NCBI RefSeq assembly: GCF_963678635.1 | Contig: NW_026971338.1 | Location: 1-30,865 of the forward strand | Source of the DNA: Symsagittifera roscoffensis | Taxonomy: Eukaryota; Xenacoelomorpha; Acoela; Convolutidae | DNA length: 30,865 nucleotides | Reading direction: 5' to 3' | Part shown: piece after piece, positions 1 through 10,673 of the stretch | Layout: every line of letters starts with the position of its first letter | How positions within the stretch are numbered: the stretch's first letter is position 1 | The notes under the pieces: generated by a model | Databases searched by the model: none | Seen by the model: the letters and a program-made list of their open reading frames with translations, nothing else | What the model was told of the DNA's origin: nothing | Program-made: the position numbers and the translations under genes

Positions 1-485
1 GGATGATTACTTATTGGTTTCAATGTTTAAAAATCCAATATAATTTAAGGCCAGAAAAACCTCTCAAAAATTGACTTTTTTTCTGCAGAAAACTGTTGCA
101 GCTAATTAAACTCTTGAGTACGCTTGGCTGAGAATTTTGCACAATTACTTTTTTAAAAAACTCCGCACCCATCATAAGGCTAGAAAATCAAAAGTTCATG
201 CCTGAATATGTAACTGAAAAACAGGGGTCTTATTTTATGATTTTCCGTTTTTTCTTCTTCTTCAATGGTGGTGTTATTGAAGACTGTTGCAGCTGAAGGA
301 TCTCTTTTTGACCATAGCCCTCCTCGGGTACCTACTAACGATTATCCCTTTTATAAATAATTAAATCAACGGTTAAGCATATGAGATTTTTATACCTGGT
401 GAAAAATTTTCCCCTTTTGCAAAAAGGGGGTTAATTAAAAGATCCGATTTTTTTGATTACGTGTTGCCATAAAACAAAGATTTCG
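1..485. other. Left flank, no gene seen
   Basis: AT-rich sequence without a convincing ORF on either strand. The only structure seen is a short near-palindrome at about 411-430, where a C4T4 run is followed by an A5G5 run around a GC centre. Nothing in it suggests an exon or RNA gene. Confidence 0.5.
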
Positions 486-870
486 TACACATATTCAGAC
501 ACTCACAGAGTAACAAATAGGGACACATAAAGGGACACTCGCAAGAGCAGACATAGGGACGCATATGCAGACACTCACAGCGACACTTTTAGGGACACAT
601 GTGCAGACACTCACAGGTACACAGATAACGACACACTTTCAGACACTCACAGGGGCACACAGAGGAACACACGTTCAACACTCACAAGGGCACACATAGG
701 GAAGCATACTCAGACTCTCACAGGAGCACTTATTCAGACATGAATAGGGGCACACATAGAGACACATATTCATACTCCCACAGGGGTAGACATAGGGACA
801 CATAATCGGAAACTCACAGGAACAGACAACCTTAATCTGACAACCATAGGGGCACGCATAGGGACACATT
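486..870. repeat. 36-bp minisatellite built of three 12-bp subunits
   Basis: The core TCACAG and its variants recur at 503, 539, 575, 611, 647, 682, 718, 778 and 814. The spacing is 36 bp, with one step of 35 and one of 60 (36+24). Each 36-mer divides into related 12-mers (cactcacagggg, cacacataggga and cacatattcaga types). Read on the minus strand the unit is 12 codons and gives a Cys-rich peptide repeat of the form MCPYVCPCECLN. That reading is broken by one stop and by the single-base loss near 682. It is either a non-coding minisatellite whose period happens to be a multiple of three, or a decayed repeat-protein exon. Confidence 0.85.
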
Positions 871-2291
871 TTCGCAAAATGTTGTATATAAACATTTTGA
901 ACATCCGGTATCTAGTCGATTCTTTGGTTTCACAAGGTTTTCCAAATCCCATTCACTGCTGAAAATTCCTTTTTACAATTTGATATGCAGCTGAAACTAT
1001 GTTGGTCGGGATGGGCAAAAAAACTGGTAAATGGTGTTAACGAACAAACAAATTTTTAAAAACTCTGTAGGATGCCTAATTCGATCCTCCCAGAAAAATA
1101 GAAAACAAATATAATGATCTGAATAAGTCTTCTTTCTCAAATGACTATTTGTTTATGGCAACCATTTATCAAAATATCTGCCCGCCTGGACCAAATAGTT
1201 CAAATGAACAATTCCAAGAAGGACAACATAATCGTAGAAAACGTGAAAAACGATGGAGATTTAAATAATTATTACAATACGAAAGAGTCATCAGTCACTA
1301 GGTTAGACAACTATTTTTTGTTTTCATGATTTGTCATCATTTGTCTCAAATTATTAATGATTTTTCTTAGTAAGTGTTTGCTTAAGTCGCACATTTTCAA
1401 AAACTTTTTTGAAAGTTTATGAAAATTTTTAAAGAAAATAAAAAACAAAAAAGATATTCCAAATTAATCAACTTTATAATTGTTTATATTTGCATTTTAA
1501 AATCTTAATAATTTAAAAAATCATTCAAAACTTAACTCATATAATCTTAATATTTTTTTTAAGAAATCATTCTAATCCATTTTTGCAATTATAAACGATT
1601 ATTTTTGCGTTTTTTTAACCTGACAATGAAAATTTAATATAATCGGTTATTATTCATGAAACTCCAGAGGTGTTGCATGCGATATTGCACCAAAAATGAC
1701 CAATTTTTTTAAATGATTTGCTTATAGATAACAAGCTTTGCTCAGATGTCGTTTTCAATTTTTTTGTTGCAGCCGTTTTAGCAAACTATTTCCTCCCTAC
1801 ATTGCTTTTAATATTTCGAGAAAAAAAAGGTTTTTTCTATCGCTGACTAAAGCTTCAACCCAAAAGTTTTGACTCACTGGGATGAGATTGAGCTCGTTAG
1901 ATTTTCTTTCTAATTGATGGGGAGCTCTTATTGGCAAATCGACTCTTCTCCTGTGCTCTCTTCAACCCGGATAACATGCGCCCCCTCCAAAAAGTCATGA
2001 CTTTGTTAAAAAATTAGACAAATTTCAAAATAAATGGAATGTTGGTACGATGGTCGGAAGAAATTAAAATGCTTTAATAGCTCCCAGGAGATAAAAGAAA
2101 TCCTTCAAAATCATGATGCCGGCAACTTTAGGGCGTAGATGTTGAAATCGAAACAATTAAACAAGGTTTAGTTGAAGATACTTTTATGATGGTTCATACG
2201 CTTTCCGAGACGAACGACAGTGCTTTCAAAATCAGCAATTTCTTGATTTTCGTCAAATAAACTGTTTTAGGGCTCTACTTTAGCTATCGGG
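871..2291. other. Left flank between minisatellite and retrotransposon, no gene seen
   Basis: AT-rich sequence with A and T homopolymers. The longest plus-strand ORF (1141-1329, 62 codons) has no recognisable motif and is probably chance. The final bases before 2292 (tagctatcggg) are the insertion-site flank of the LTR element. Confidence 0.5.
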
Positions 2292-3304
2292 ATTTATTTA
2301 AGATAAAGATTTAGTTTTGTAATGATATTAGTGAGCTTATGCTTGCTGTTATGTTTAGGTGATGAAGCTGTAACAACAGATGATTTATGATTACTAACGA
2401 TTTATTGTCATGCTACTAATTTTTATTTTCATTTTCAATAAATATTTTTCAAATATGTTTCATATAATACTGCAGAAATTAAGAAAAAGATCTGAGATCT
2501 TTTTATCAATCGTTATTGTACATTAATAATTTTGTTTAGCGCCTAAAATGATCATGAAGATTGCCTTCAAAATTTATGTTTGCAAATGAAAATCTAAATT
2601 CATTGCTAATAAGATTCTAAATATAAAAGTTTGTGTTGGCTTTTGCCGTACAACCATAAAAGTAAATGGTAAGTTTCTTCTTAGTCGTATATCGTCTCTT
2701 GTCCGAGGTCTTCTTCCACTTCCGGGTAGTTCTAGTATCGTTCGGAATATCGGCTCTGATCTATTGAGTCGTAGAGACATTTCAATTAAATTATTATCGT
2801 GTAACATTTTAAAAATGTTTTGTCCAATTTCTAAATTATATTGGTTAGTTCTAACTTATTAAGGTCTTATTCGAGACTTATGGTCGCACCAGATGAGTTA
2901 TGACCGATGTGGCTAACTCATAGAGTAATTTCGGATAGGGTACACCGTCTGCTCGTCACGCTATCTTATTTTCGGCCGGATAGATTCGTGCAACTTCTTA
3001 GTCTAATACCAATCCTAATCTTACTCTTATACTTTCTAGTCTCAGCGTGTTTAACTAGTCTCTGCTAGGCTCAATAGATCTAGGGTATGCTGGTTTATTG
3101 CGGCTGCTGAAGTTCTCTTGGAGAGGCAACTAATTTCTAAGTTAAATTCAAATCTCTCTGGTGCTGAAATTACAAGTAATTTCAGCACTTACAAATAAAT
3201 GGGTTGTTAGTAAGATGGATTATGATTGGTTAATATTAAATACTTTACAGTGGTAAAATATCCAATTTATCCAATCATAAAATGTAGTTTAGATCAGGTT
3301 CCAC
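2292..3304 (-). repeat. 3' LTR of the retrotransposon
   Basis: This matches 19589-20585 along its whole length. It starts with atttatttaagataaag and ends with gatcaggttccac on the plus strand, and similarity stops abruptly at both sides. It contains a palindrome (3161-3188) shared with the other LTR. Differences include about 30 substitutions and a ~16-bp extra stretch just after 2815. The terminal bases are not the classical TG...CA. A 77-codon ORF (2574-2807, minus) occurs in both LTRs simply because they are copies, and it has no recognisable domain. Confidence 0.93.
3161..3188. other. Perfect 12-bp palindrome with 4-base loop inside the LTR
   Basis: Arms gtgctgaaatta and taatttcagcac enclose the loop caag, a perfect 12-bp stem. 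The same element at 20442-20469 in the other LTR has one mismatch. In an LTR such a hairpin could lie in the transcript near promoter or polyadenylation signals, or be a binding site for a dimeric factor; neither is shown by the sequence. Confidence 0.75.
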
Positions 3305-4907
3305 CCATCCGGGTTTTACAGAGTTTTTTAGAATTATCTTTCTGCATTTCAAAGGATGGATGATGAACGTTGGTATTTGGCGAACATCATATTCTTGTCC
3401 GGTTCCTCTTGTTAAAGAAGTTCCAGGACGCTGGAGTTAGGAACATCAATCGTTGTGTCGTCTTGTGACAACGACTGTGTTCCCCAATGATATCAATCTG
3501 ATTTCAAAATGGTTTGCTATGCGGGTTTTTCTGTATTATGTAGAGAACTTGTTTTGTGTTCAACCTCGTCTGGGAATGGCGTGGAGATCGTGTGTGGAAG
3601 GGATGCCTCGTAACTCGGATCTGCACGTATACTTGAACATCGAGGTGGTCATTGGTCTAGTTCAATGAAGTCCTTTTCTGCGAAGTCAAATTGTACTCTA
3701 AATCCTTTGAGTTGTGATTGTGGACGGCATATCGGTTGTGATTAGCCATTCTTTGTTCGAGTGTGATGGGATCATTTTGTCTTTGGATGTTCGTCTTTGT
3801 TGTTGTGTATTGATCTATATACTGCAAAGTATGATTTACTTTTTATAAAATTATGTTAGTCCGATTTTTTAATCATGATTTTAGTTAATCGTTTTCACAA
3901 AAAACGTTTTATTTTAGTTTGGTTATTTTGAAGAGTTACTATCCCTTGAGTACCTCTTATTAAAAATAGAAGTGTGGTCACAAAGCGTGGATGTGGCGCG
4001 GTGGGTTAGGCCGGCTATAGAGCATGCTCAGGACGTCCTCTCTGGTGGGTTAGGCCAGGAGTGGGAGTATGATTTCGTGCTGTTTCTTTGAGAGGTCATG
4101 TTATGTGATAACGTTTCATGCTGGGTTTATGTTGGTCTTTCTTATGTTACTTTGGTTGTGTCCTTTTTTTCAAAAATCAAATTGTTTTTGGTATGGGTTT
4201 GTCTTGCGACTTTTTTGTGTTTTATTATTTCTTTCTTAGACTTTATAATAGTCTTCAAAAGAATAAATTATCCAGTTTTAAACTGGGTTAATCCAGTTTG
4301 AGTACCGTTGGTTTTCTTTTCTTAGTCATGCTGTTATTTTATGATTTGTGGTGTTTAGTAAGCTGCGTTGGTTAGTTTGGTTTAGTGTATAATTCCTTTC
4401 CAACCGGGTTAAAGGAAAGTTTGAAACTTGTTATCATGTGTTAGAATTGTTGAGTGTGAAAACTTGAAACTTAAAATCATTATTTTAAACAATTCTTCGT
4501 GGGCGAGCTGTGCGAGTTTGGATAGAATTTTTTGCGAGTGAATGAAAATATCAAAAGGTTAGGACTGCATTTTCATTTTATCAATTTATTACATAGAATT
4601 TGAATTTTACTGCGTTTGGGGGAAATTTTAAAATTATAAATTTTCATCGTATTTAATTTTACTGCTTCATAGGGAAATAATTTATAGATTAATTTACTAC
4701 GTTTGGTATCAATTTTATTACTTTATTTAGTGCAAGATAATAATGAATTTTAAAAGAATTTTAACAAGTTTGTATTTTTATTTTGCTTTTCTGTTTTTGT
4801 AGGTGATTGTGGTATGAAGACTAGAAATATAAATGAAACATTTATGAAAAATGGTTAGTACTAATTTGAATTTATTAGTGAAGAGTGGTTTAAAATATAC
4901 TTACCTG
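3305..4907 (-). other. Non-coding 3' region of the retrotransposon
   Basis: About 1.6 kb between the last accessory ORF and the 3' LTR, with no ORF that resembles a protein. It holds a 13-bp direct repeat (ggtgggttaggcc at 4000-4012 and 4044-4056) and AT-rich stretches at 4600-4720 in which 'ttact(g/a)c' motifs recur every 35-50 bp. On the minus strand the bases just before the LTR (aaacccggatgg) do not form a clear polypurine tract. Confidence 0.55.
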
Positions 4908-6811
4908 TTAATCGTCTGGCAAAAAGCCGTGGGGGAAGATGTCATGTATCATATCTGATGTTCTTAGTAATTTGGCTAGTATGCGAATGATGTTTTTAGT
5001 TTGGAGCAGTGGCCAAAGCAATTGAAGTGCTTTATTGGTTTTTAGTTCTTCGGTGCCTACTGCAAACTCGTAAGGTGTGTTTTGAATGAGGTTATATATT
5101 TTGTGATTATATTTAGTATTGTGAATGAATTCTAATATTGGGATCTCTATAGGCTGGATAAATTCATGCGGGATAAGGAAGGGTCGGGATTCTTCAGCGT
5201 TAAAGGTCTTCGTGATGGGACAAAATATATACATTTGTGTTACTGGGTCATAATTGCGGAGGATGCCGTGGAGGTTAGTATCTTTGTTGCAATAAGTGAA
5301 ATTAAGGAAAAATGGAGATGTGTATTTTGAGTTAAGAAACTGAAAACGTTGGTGTGGTTGTCTTGATGGGGTATGCAAATCAAAATGATTTTGTATGAAA
5401 CGATAGTATGTATATGTGTGAGTTTGTTTAGTGCGTATCATAATATTGTGGGAAGAGTGCAAATCGCGTTCATGTGGTGCAAGAAAGTGAAAGGTTAGTG
5501 AAAATAACTGATAATTATCATGGAAACTTTCGTAAGCTTGAATATCATTTAGTGCTTCAGAAATGATGTGATCATGTTTTCTATCAAAAATATTAAGTGT
5601 GAATACATATGACGTTTTGATGAAAAATTTTTCTGTTAGTTGTGGGTTAGCGAAGCGGTCTTCATCTAAAAATTGATCTTGATTAGGTCGGATGATATTG
5701 TGGTCGTAATATTTTATTGTAAATTCGTTAGCTCGGGGTGCAATGAATGTTTTTAGTGATTTTTATATCCTACGTAAGTAAATTGTCTAGGTGTTAGTGT
5801 TGCAGTGAGTCTATATAACATGTTTTTGTTCTTTTCTATGTCGTCATGAGTATTAGTTAATGGCAGGCAAAGGGGGTTAGTAAAATGATAATAAGCTGTC
5901 CAATGAAGTGTGGGCATTAAAACATGTTCATCTACAAAACTACGTGTGTCATTAGTGTCGTTAGGTGTATTTAATGTATATTGTGGAAATGAGGGTAAGG
6001 TGATTGCTAGAAAATCTTTTGTGTTGGTGTGTTGTGGGTGATAAATATATTCGCAGGCTGTTCCGGGTTTGGTCGGGAATGGGTGGTTTGGAAATTTTCG
6101 TTTAAAAATGCGATAAGCTCGGTTAGTGCTACTAGGTGGATGTGGATGATTGTGCTAATGATGCAGTGTAAGCTGAGGAGGGTGTAGGAGTAGGTGGGTT
6201 TGGGGATTCTATTGTGGATGAAAGTTGATTTATCGTGAGGGTGTTAGGGTGTATTAACTGTTGTTGTAGGGTAATGAAATTATCGAGTTCCTGGGAAATT
6301 TGGGGGGTATCTGGAGAATTATTATATGATCGGTCGGAATGAAGTGGAGAGTAGGATGGGGTCACTTGCGAGGCATAAGAAGGAGTGGAAACGGATGGGA
6401 ATGAATTATTTGATGGGATTGGTTGAAAAGGGGGTTTTGAAAAAACTGAGGAGTTGGTCTGAAAATTACTTGATGGAGATGGTTCGTAGTCTGCAAATTC
6501 ATCAGGGGTTTCTACATTAGGGTTATTTAGTTGTGAGATAGAGTATAAAACTGAAATATCTGAGTTAGTATGAGAATTCGTGCTTGATGATATATTAATA
6601 ATCGGAAAATCGGGTGGTTGGAAAGCAAAAAGTGGGATTATTGGGATTGGAGTTTGGAGGTTGGCTGGGTGGGAATTTGAGCGGTGTAGGGATCAAAATT
6701 GTCGGCTCATCGTGGGCTAAAAATATGATTACTTTGAGACTGAAAAGTGGTGGTATGGGGTTGTTCTATAATTTGTTCGTATGTATTATCATTTTGTGAA
6801 TGATGTGCCAT
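4908..6811 (-). pseudogene. Accessory ORF downstream of env (broken, about 630 codons)
   Basis: An ATG at 6811 lies 18 bases downstream of the env stop. The N-terminal third (to about 6150) is rich in Pro, Ser, Thr, Asn and Gln and looks disordered. The rest is a globular-looking region rich in aromatic residues and His, ending HGFLPDD at 4908. The last 184 codons plus about 100 more upstream form one open frame back to a stop at 5763-5765. The preceding part continues in another frame from 6153 to about 5755, and the Pro/Ser-rich part in a third (6692-6132). An early TGA lies at 6707-6709. Segments such as HFTNPLCLPLTN and GILRNYDPVTQMYIFCP resemble the C-terminus of the accessory ORF upstream of env. 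No known family was recognised. Reading as one gene is inferred from contiguous coding-like composition. Confidence 0.6.
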
Positions 6812-6829
6812 TATATGTTGGATGGGATT

Positions 6830-8526
6830 TTATGATATATTTGGTCTAGAATTTGGGTTATTTGTAATTGCTAGGTCTCGGAAATTACGTGGGACTAATG
6901 ATAATGGATGGTTTTGTGGTAGGGGTGGCAACTGTGGTGCGGTAGGTGTTATATCTATATTATTATGTTCTTCGTCGTAAGTATTCTGTCTTGTGGCTAC
7001 TTTCGTCTTATATTCTTTGAGTTGTGCGTCTAAAAGTATCTTGTTTATTGATGATGAAAAAATTCCAAAAAATCCTGCAAACAATATGCGTGCTACACTT
7101 GCTTGTCTGTTTACTTGTGTGTGTATAGCGCATGTGTTATAAATTCCTTTTAAAAGTGAGAAAAGAAATCCTATAAAGTTAAACATTGCGTATAAGAGAG
7201 TTAATTTTTCTAAAAACTAGTCTAACTTCATATCTAAGTGGATATCATAATGAATATTACCAAAGTAGGTGTTATTCATTAGTGATAATTCTTGTAAACG
7301 TGTACTTCATTGTCATGTGGCTTTAGTTTTCCACCAGGTTGACCTGTGCTTTTTGAAAGTTAACTGGTATGTATGATGTTCCTTCATTTATCGGATGAGT
7401 TGTGGCATAAGGGTCAAATTTTATTTTTCCAGTGGTCATGGCGAAACCTTTTTCGTATTCGACCAGTATTTCTGAATATTGTGTTTTATAAAGTGGGTTT
7501 CTGTATTTGCATGCAATTTCTGTTTCTTGATATATTTGGAAACGTGTTAATTTATTTTCTATATCATGAATATTTCTAAAATCTTTACTTTGTTTTCGGG
7601 ATGGCTTTACTTGTTCGTATGGAATCGATTCTATAAAATATTTTTCATGAAATTTTATCATTCGAGCGTGTATTTTTGCTACTTGAAATGTTGTGCATGT
7701 ATCTTCGGAAAACCAAACAATTGTTGCTTGTGTCCGTGTTGTAGGGTCATAATAACCTTGATCATTTTTGCAGGGTAATCTAATTCCTTGATAGATCATT
7801 GTGCTATCTGATAAATCTCGTGTGAGTTGTATTTTTTCGAGTTGTATTTTCCAATCGAAAAACATTATTTCTTGATATCCTTTATTTTTTGTGTCTGCTT
7901 TGCAGTTTGAGGGGTCATTTATTCCAATGTGTGGTATCCAGTGCTTATCGTGTATGTCGTAAGTTAATCTTCCGTGTGCGCCGTTGTATGAGTATTTTTC
8001 GTCTAGTCTTATATGTCCTTGATATCTTTCAAGTTCTGCCTGATGTACAGAATCAGCAAAGACTTGAAAATTTACTATTTTTCTGTCTGTTTTTATTTCT
8101 TGTGATGTTTAGCCTGAGTAGTTCGTTTTTACAATCATTGGGATTGAGATGTAGAAGTCGTTCTATATTGCTTTGAAAGAATGATTCGTGATCAAGTCGG
8201 TTGTTATTTCCGTTTGAGACTTGTGAACAATGTACTTTCTTTTCGGAAAATGTTGCTGTGAACTTGTATCCTGTGACTGTTGTTGCTCGGGCTTTTGAGT
8301 ACAATGTTGCTATTACATTTGTAGTTTCTATAGCTTCTGGTTCTGTTTCGCATTGCGATACTTGATTTATTGCATATTTGTGTAGTGTTTTTTGTTCGTT
8401 TTCTTCGCAATCGTAGTGTGTTACTAATAAATCCTGGGGTCCTGTGCAAGGAGAAGGATTTGTGTTCTGATCGGAAAATATTAGAAAAAAGATGTGTTGA
8501 AATGTTAATATTTTTAGAATATACAT
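6830..8526 (-). pseudogene. env: Envelope-like glycoprotein gene (broken, about 560 codons)
   Basis: The ATG at 8526 overlaps the end of the upstream accessory ORF by 13 bases. The first residues (LKILTFQHIFFLIF) look like a signal peptide. The ectodomain has many Cys (motifs VTHYDCEENE, NQVSQCETEPE, GIRLPCKNDQGYYD, WFSEDTC). The C-terminal part (7186-6830) has hydrophobic segments (FNFIGFLFSLLKG, RILFAGFFGIF) followed by a polar, Pro-rich tail, as expected of a membrane anchor and cytoplasmic tail. The pattern is not that of the baculovirus-F-like env of errantiviruses, since no furin-like site was seen. It is more like the chuvirus-type, gB-related glycoproteins found in some invertebrate retroelements (inference). 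Breaks: a frame change near 8085-8115, a stop at 7323-7325, another frame change with a stop at 7279-7281, and an in-frame stop at 7217-7219. Fusion function is therefore not expected from this copy. Confidence 0.72.
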
Positions 8527-9842
8527 GTGTATGATAATCCTGAATATGGGTTATAAAATGTGATGTAACCAATTGTGTTTTTTGTATATCTATCGTATTT
8601 ATATATTACTTCAGTTGTTATAAATGGTGGTGGTAGCCATTGAGCTGTTATATTTGGTGGATTTAATGGGTAAGGATGTTGAGCAATTTTATTAGGTTTG
8701 ATCGTGATTTCGAATTTTAATTGGAGACTATTTTGTTGAAGTATTTGAAAATTATGTTCACGAATATCTTCGTGGATATCTTGTCTATATTGTAGTCTAT
8801 TGAGTGCCCAACTGTGAAGTCGGTTTCTATCTTGATGTTGTCCAAATAATGCTGGGGGTGCTACGAATGTATTCCAATCTAATCGTAAAGGGATATTTGT
8901 TGATGATTTTTCTCGATATCTAGCGTCGAGGTTATTTGGGAAATTTAAAGAAGAAAGCGTCGGTGAAATCTGACTTAATGATGGTGTTGACGGTAGTGAC
9001 AGTGTTTCTGGTAGGGATGATGATGTTAATGTATCTGTAGAAATGTCTATTGGGTCGTTTACTAAGTTTGGTTCTTCTTGTGTATATGAGTGCGTTGTCC
9101 AATATGGTAGTCGTGTTGAATTGGGGGGGTCAAAAGGATTTTCACGTATTTGCTCAGATGTTGGTGTTGAACTTGAGTAATTTGAGGGAATACTTGAGGT
9201 GCTACGTTGTGAAAGGAGTGGGGGAGTTTCTGGTAATGTACTATTTGGGTTTTCTGAAGTGGTTGGTGTTGGTGATTGGGGTATATCAAAATGAACTCTG
9301 GGGGTTTGAAAGATTCTGTTTCGTCGTGGATGTATAATTTGTCTATTTATTTTGATTGTGTTTTGGTTTTGACTAATATTTCTTACTCTTTTTAATTCTT
9401 GTGGTAATGTTGGGTACAAATTATATGTTGGTTCACTTAGGGGTGCTTGTCGCTGAACTGGTTCTAGTGGTTCAGATAAACGGGCGTGTCGTTCTTCAAA
9501 AGTGTATGGGTTATCATGGAAAGCAAATCGTATGGATGTTTGGGGGTTTTGGATAGTTGTAGATATTGTTGGGTTTTCTTGGGATGATGTCGGTGAAGAC
9601 TGATTTTGTGATTGTTGGTTGGCAATTTTTGAAAGTATTCTGGTTGGTTTTTTTCTATTGGAAAAATTTATGTTTTTGTAGTATTCTTCAATGAAAGGAA
9701 TTAAAAGGATTGTTGCTAAAGCGAATGTGATTATTGCCTTGTTTATACATTTGCACATTGTCAATATTAGGGATGATAAAAATGTTATGAAAATTAAAAA
9801 TATTAAAAAAAAAACTGTTCTACTAAAAATTGTTCGTATCAT
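8514..9842 (-). CDS. Membrane-anchored accessory ORF upstream of env (442 aa, intact)
   Basis: The frame is uninterrupted from ATG to stop. Residues about 8-30 and 35-50 are hydrophobic (VFFLIFLIFITFLSSLIL; AIITFALATILLIPF), either a hairpin of two membrane segments or a signal anchor. A long Pro/Ser/Thr-rich, probably disordered region follows (about 60-300). Last comes a compact C-terminal region with LDWNTFVAPPALFGQHQD and, at the end, YKYDRYTKNTIGYITFYN. The stop overlaps the env start by 13 bases, so the two would be expressed from the same RNA. The C-terminal part resembles segments of the second accessory ORF on the other side of env. No characterised family was recognised. A role in envelope assembly or membrane targeting is only a guess from position. 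Its intactness next to broken gag, integrase and env is notable. Confidence 0.75.
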   Translation of the reverse strand: MIRTIFSRTVFFLIFLIFITFLSSLILTMCKCINKAIITFALATILLIPFIEEYYKNINFSNRKKPTRILSKIANQQSQNQSSPTSSQENPTISTTIQNPQTSIRFAFHDNPYTFEERHARLSEPLEPVQRQAPLSEPTYNLYPTLPQELKRVRNISQNQNTIKINRQIIHPRRNRIFQTPRVHFDIPQSPTPTTSENPNSTLPETPPLLSQRSTSSIPSNYSSSTPTSEQIRENPFDPPNSTRLPYWTTHSYTQEEPNLVNDPIDISTDTLTSSSLPETLSLPSTPSLSQISPTLSSLNFPNNLDARYREKSSTNIPLRLDWNTFVAPPALFGQHQDRNRLHSWALNRLQYRQDIHEDIREHNFQILQQNSLQLKFEITIKPNKIAQHPYPLNPPNITAQWLPPPFITTEVIYKYDRYTKNTIGYITFYNPYSGLSYTCIF

Positions 9843-10673
9843 TTAAATAAACTTTGGATTATCGTACCTGTGAATATGGTCAATGATTTGGGAAATTTGG
9901 AGATATATTTCAAATAGGGAGTAGAAAATTTAAAAAAATTTGCAAAAAATTATTAAAATGATTATAAAGGCTTAAAAAATATCAAATAAAAATATGAATA
10001 AAAGTTTGAGTAGTGTGAAAAAGTTTATGAAAATGTTGAAAATCGTATTTTTAAAGAGATTAACTGATCGAGAGAAGAGCATTTACGAAATGATTCCTTT
10101 GCCGAATATTTTTTGTTGTTTGAGGCGAAGTTCAAGTGTGGTCGAGTTATTTATTGGTTTTTTGACAAGTGTGTTTAATTTGTGAAAAGTTGTTGGGGGC
10201 TAATTTGATGGTATTTGGGAGGTCTTCTTTGCTTTATTTTTATTTTTTGGGTGATCTGGGGTATTTTTGAGATATTTGTACTTTAGGCCAAATGAATATG
10301 GTCCTTTTTTACTTTAGGCTAATTTACCATTTTTGGTTGGAGGGTTTTTGAGGTCTGAGTTGGGAAAATATTGTTGATCTTTGCATTACTAGATAGGGGA
10401 GGGTTCTGATATTATGGTGGTATTTATTTTAGTTGTCAAGTTTGAGCGGTTTGCTTATTTTTGACTTAGAGGTTGTAAAGTTATAGTTATAGATATGCCT
10501 GGAGTTTAATATCTTTCGTCTAGTAGGTTGGAGTTAGAGATATAGAAGATGACGGATTTAACGAATCCTATTGGCTGAATCTGAACTAGAATTGTTGTGT
10601 GTTTGTCAGCATGTTATTTTGAAAAATGAAAGTTCAAAATAAATCAGAAGTGCAAAGATTAATAATTTTAAAA
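9843..10673 (-). other. Spacer between integrase and accessory ORF
   Basis: About 830 bases with no convincing minus-strand ORF. The plus-strand ORF at 9994-10185 has no recognisable domain. A 10-base motif, tactttaggc, occurs at 10279 and 10310. A spliced env/accessory transcript would need an acceptor in or near this spacer, but none could be singled out. Confidence 0.5.

Noticed and set aside
486-870. CRISPR-like array
   Set aside because: The units are contiguous variants of a 12/36-bp repeat without unique spacers, in a eukaryote-like context.
2574-2807. 77-codon minus-strand ORF present in both LTRs (also 19870-20103)
   Set aside because: It is shared because the LTRs are copies; it has no recognisable domain, and a 90-codon ORF is also open on the opposite strand of the second LTR, so openness alone is weak evidence.
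4000-4056. Possible tRNA-derived sequence at tggcgcggtgggttaggcc
   Set aside because: Only a loose A-box resemblance; no B box at the right distance. It is better described as a 13-bp direct repeat.
7373-8176. Plus-strand ORFs opposite env and other element genes
   Set aside because: Their composition (Phe/Leu/Cys-rich) is what antisense reading of AT-rich coding sequence gives, and no domains are present.
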